Positions 63,318 through 64,000 of a stretch of DNA of 64,000 nt are shown here, piece after piece. How positions within the stretch are numbered: position 1 is the stretch's first letter; each line of letters starts with the position of its first letter. A program made the position numbers and the translations under genes. Origin of the DNA: an uncultured Candidatus Melainabacteria bacterium (GTDB lineage Bacteria > Cyanobacteriota > Vampirovibrionia > Gastranaerophilales > Gastranaerophilaceae); contig CAKVIM010000001.1 in NCBI GenBank assembly GCA_934754775.1, forward strand, positions 62,001 through 126,000, read 5' to 3'. The notes under the pieces were generated by a model, which worked only from the letters and a program-made list of their open reading frames with translations, searched no databases and was not told where the DNA came from.

Positions 63318-64000
63318 TTAGCTTCTCAACTGTACCGGCATTACAAGATAGATGTAATCTTCGTCAGACACAGGAGCGAATACTGTTGCAGAAAGTGGTG
63401 AGTTCAATTCAACTTTGATTTCTTCAGATTCTGCAATCTTCAAGAATTCTAATACAAACTTGTAGTTGAAGGCAATTGCAAGAGGTTCGCCCATATATTG
63501 GATGTCTATTTCGTCTTGAGAATTACCTGCTTCAGGAGAATCGCCTGAAAGCTTAAGTGTGTTGTCAACGAATTCGAACTTAACGATGCTGTTCTTTTCG
63601 TTAACCATTACGGCAACTCTTTCAAGTGCAGAAATCAAATCACCCTTGTTTACCGTTGCAGTTTTAGGGAAAGACTGTGGAATCAATTGGTTGTATTTAG
63701 GGAATTGACCTTGCATAAGTCTTGTAACAATTTTTGTTTTGTCAATTGTGATGACAATTTTCTTCATTTCTTTACAAATCTTGATTGTTTCAGAATCAGC
63801 AATCAAAGAGATTTTTGACAATTCTGAAAGAACTTTGGATGAAATTAGCATTTCAAAAGGTGTTTCTTCGTCAGAAGAGTTGTTCTTGACAACTTCTCTA
63901 ACTCTTGCAAGTCGGTTTCCATCTGTAGCAGCCATTTCTAGAATATTTTTGTTAACTTCGCAAACAACGCCTGATAGCAAGTTGTTTGTTTCGTATCCTG
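63318..64000 (-). CDS. dnaN: DNA polymerase III beta subunit (sliding clamp), C-terminal part
   Basis: The frame is open to the window edge, so only about the last 227 residues are present. Beta-clamp features: SGVVCEVNKNILEMAATDGNRLAR, LMQGQFPKYNQLIPQSFP, and the C-terminal hydrophobic-pocket segment EDYIYLVMPVQLRS. The clamp tethers polymerases. dnaN often lies beside dnaA and the origin, so the origin may be to the right of this window (inference). Confidence 0.95.
   Translation of the reverse strand, partial: GYETNNLLSGVVCEVNKNILEMAATDGNRLARVREVVKNNSSDEETPFEMLISSKVLSELSKISLIADSETIKICKEMKKIVITIDKTKIVTRLMQGQFPKYNQLIPQSFPKTATVNKGDLISALERVAVMVNEKNSIVKFEFVDNTLKLSGDSPEAGNSQDEIDIQYMGEPLAIAFNYKFVLEFLKIAESEEIKVELNSPLSATVFAPVSDEDYIYLVMPVQLRS

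Overview
The window looks like a chromosomal segment of an uncultured, non-photosynthetic relative of the Cyanobacteria (Melainabacteria/Vampirovibrionia, probably the gut order Gastranaerophilales). Support is indirect. The DNA is AT-rich. Gram-negative and flagellar genes sit beside many lineage-specific proteins carrying a short N-terminal F-x-(G/A) motif. Several of those genes are preceded by tandem TTACA direct repeats matching HLR1, the binding motif of the cyanobacterial response regulator RpaB. No rRNA or ribosomal protein operon is present to settle the taxonomy.

Layout. 0-10 kb: a two-gene AAA+ ATPase operon, divergent from a protein with a near-perfect sigma-28 promoter; a TPR/glycosyltransferase-9 protein; thrB; pgk; lineage-specific proteins. 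10-16 kb: dnaK, a DUF1653 pair, a ClC channel, a large hypothetical membrane protein. 16.2-16.8 kb: two tandem copies of what looks like a type I toxin-antitoxin locus. 16.8-22.3 kb: fliF-fliG-fliH-fliI-yidD and a small P-loop kinase. 22.6-28.1 kb: a DUF486 protein, rimO, adk, recG. 28.8-32.2 kb: the engB/WYL/WYL/coaX operon, then a third toxin-like locus inside the glnA terminator. 32.4-41 kb: glnA, a Xer recombinase, a PilZ protein, a HAD hydrolase, comF, a SIS isomerase, and lineage-specific proteins. 41-47 kb: recA, accD-accA-prmA, TspO, Hsp20. 47-53.5 kb: an acyltransferase/methyltransferase/MMPL trio like aryl-polyene accessory genes, rnhB, an ACE-like M2 peptidase. 54-64 kb: a secreted VWA protein, a D-2-hydroxyacid dehydrogenase, tRNA-Leu, a thioredoxin, ftsZ, a GH57 enzyme, an ion transporter, leuD and part of dnaN.

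Three gene-expression patterns stand out. First, about twelve genes (rimO, recG, comF, the ClC channel and others) have a -10 box exactly 6-7 nt before the start codon and no Shine-Dalgarno sequence, so their mRNAs should be leaderless. Second, a set of lineage-specific genes has Shine-Dalgarno sites and shares a different promoter, GGCAATTTTT-N15/17-(TATATA or CATGTA), usually next to an HLR1-like repeat. Third, a TTTTGAACA operator-like motif is concentrated upstream of two convergent neighbours, the VWA gene and the hydroxyacid dehydrogenase gene.

Intergenic regions carry a family of composite GC-rich repeats (about ten copies), one of which has long terminal inverted repeats like a MITE. 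No CRISPR array, rRNA, prophage or known riboswitch was seen.
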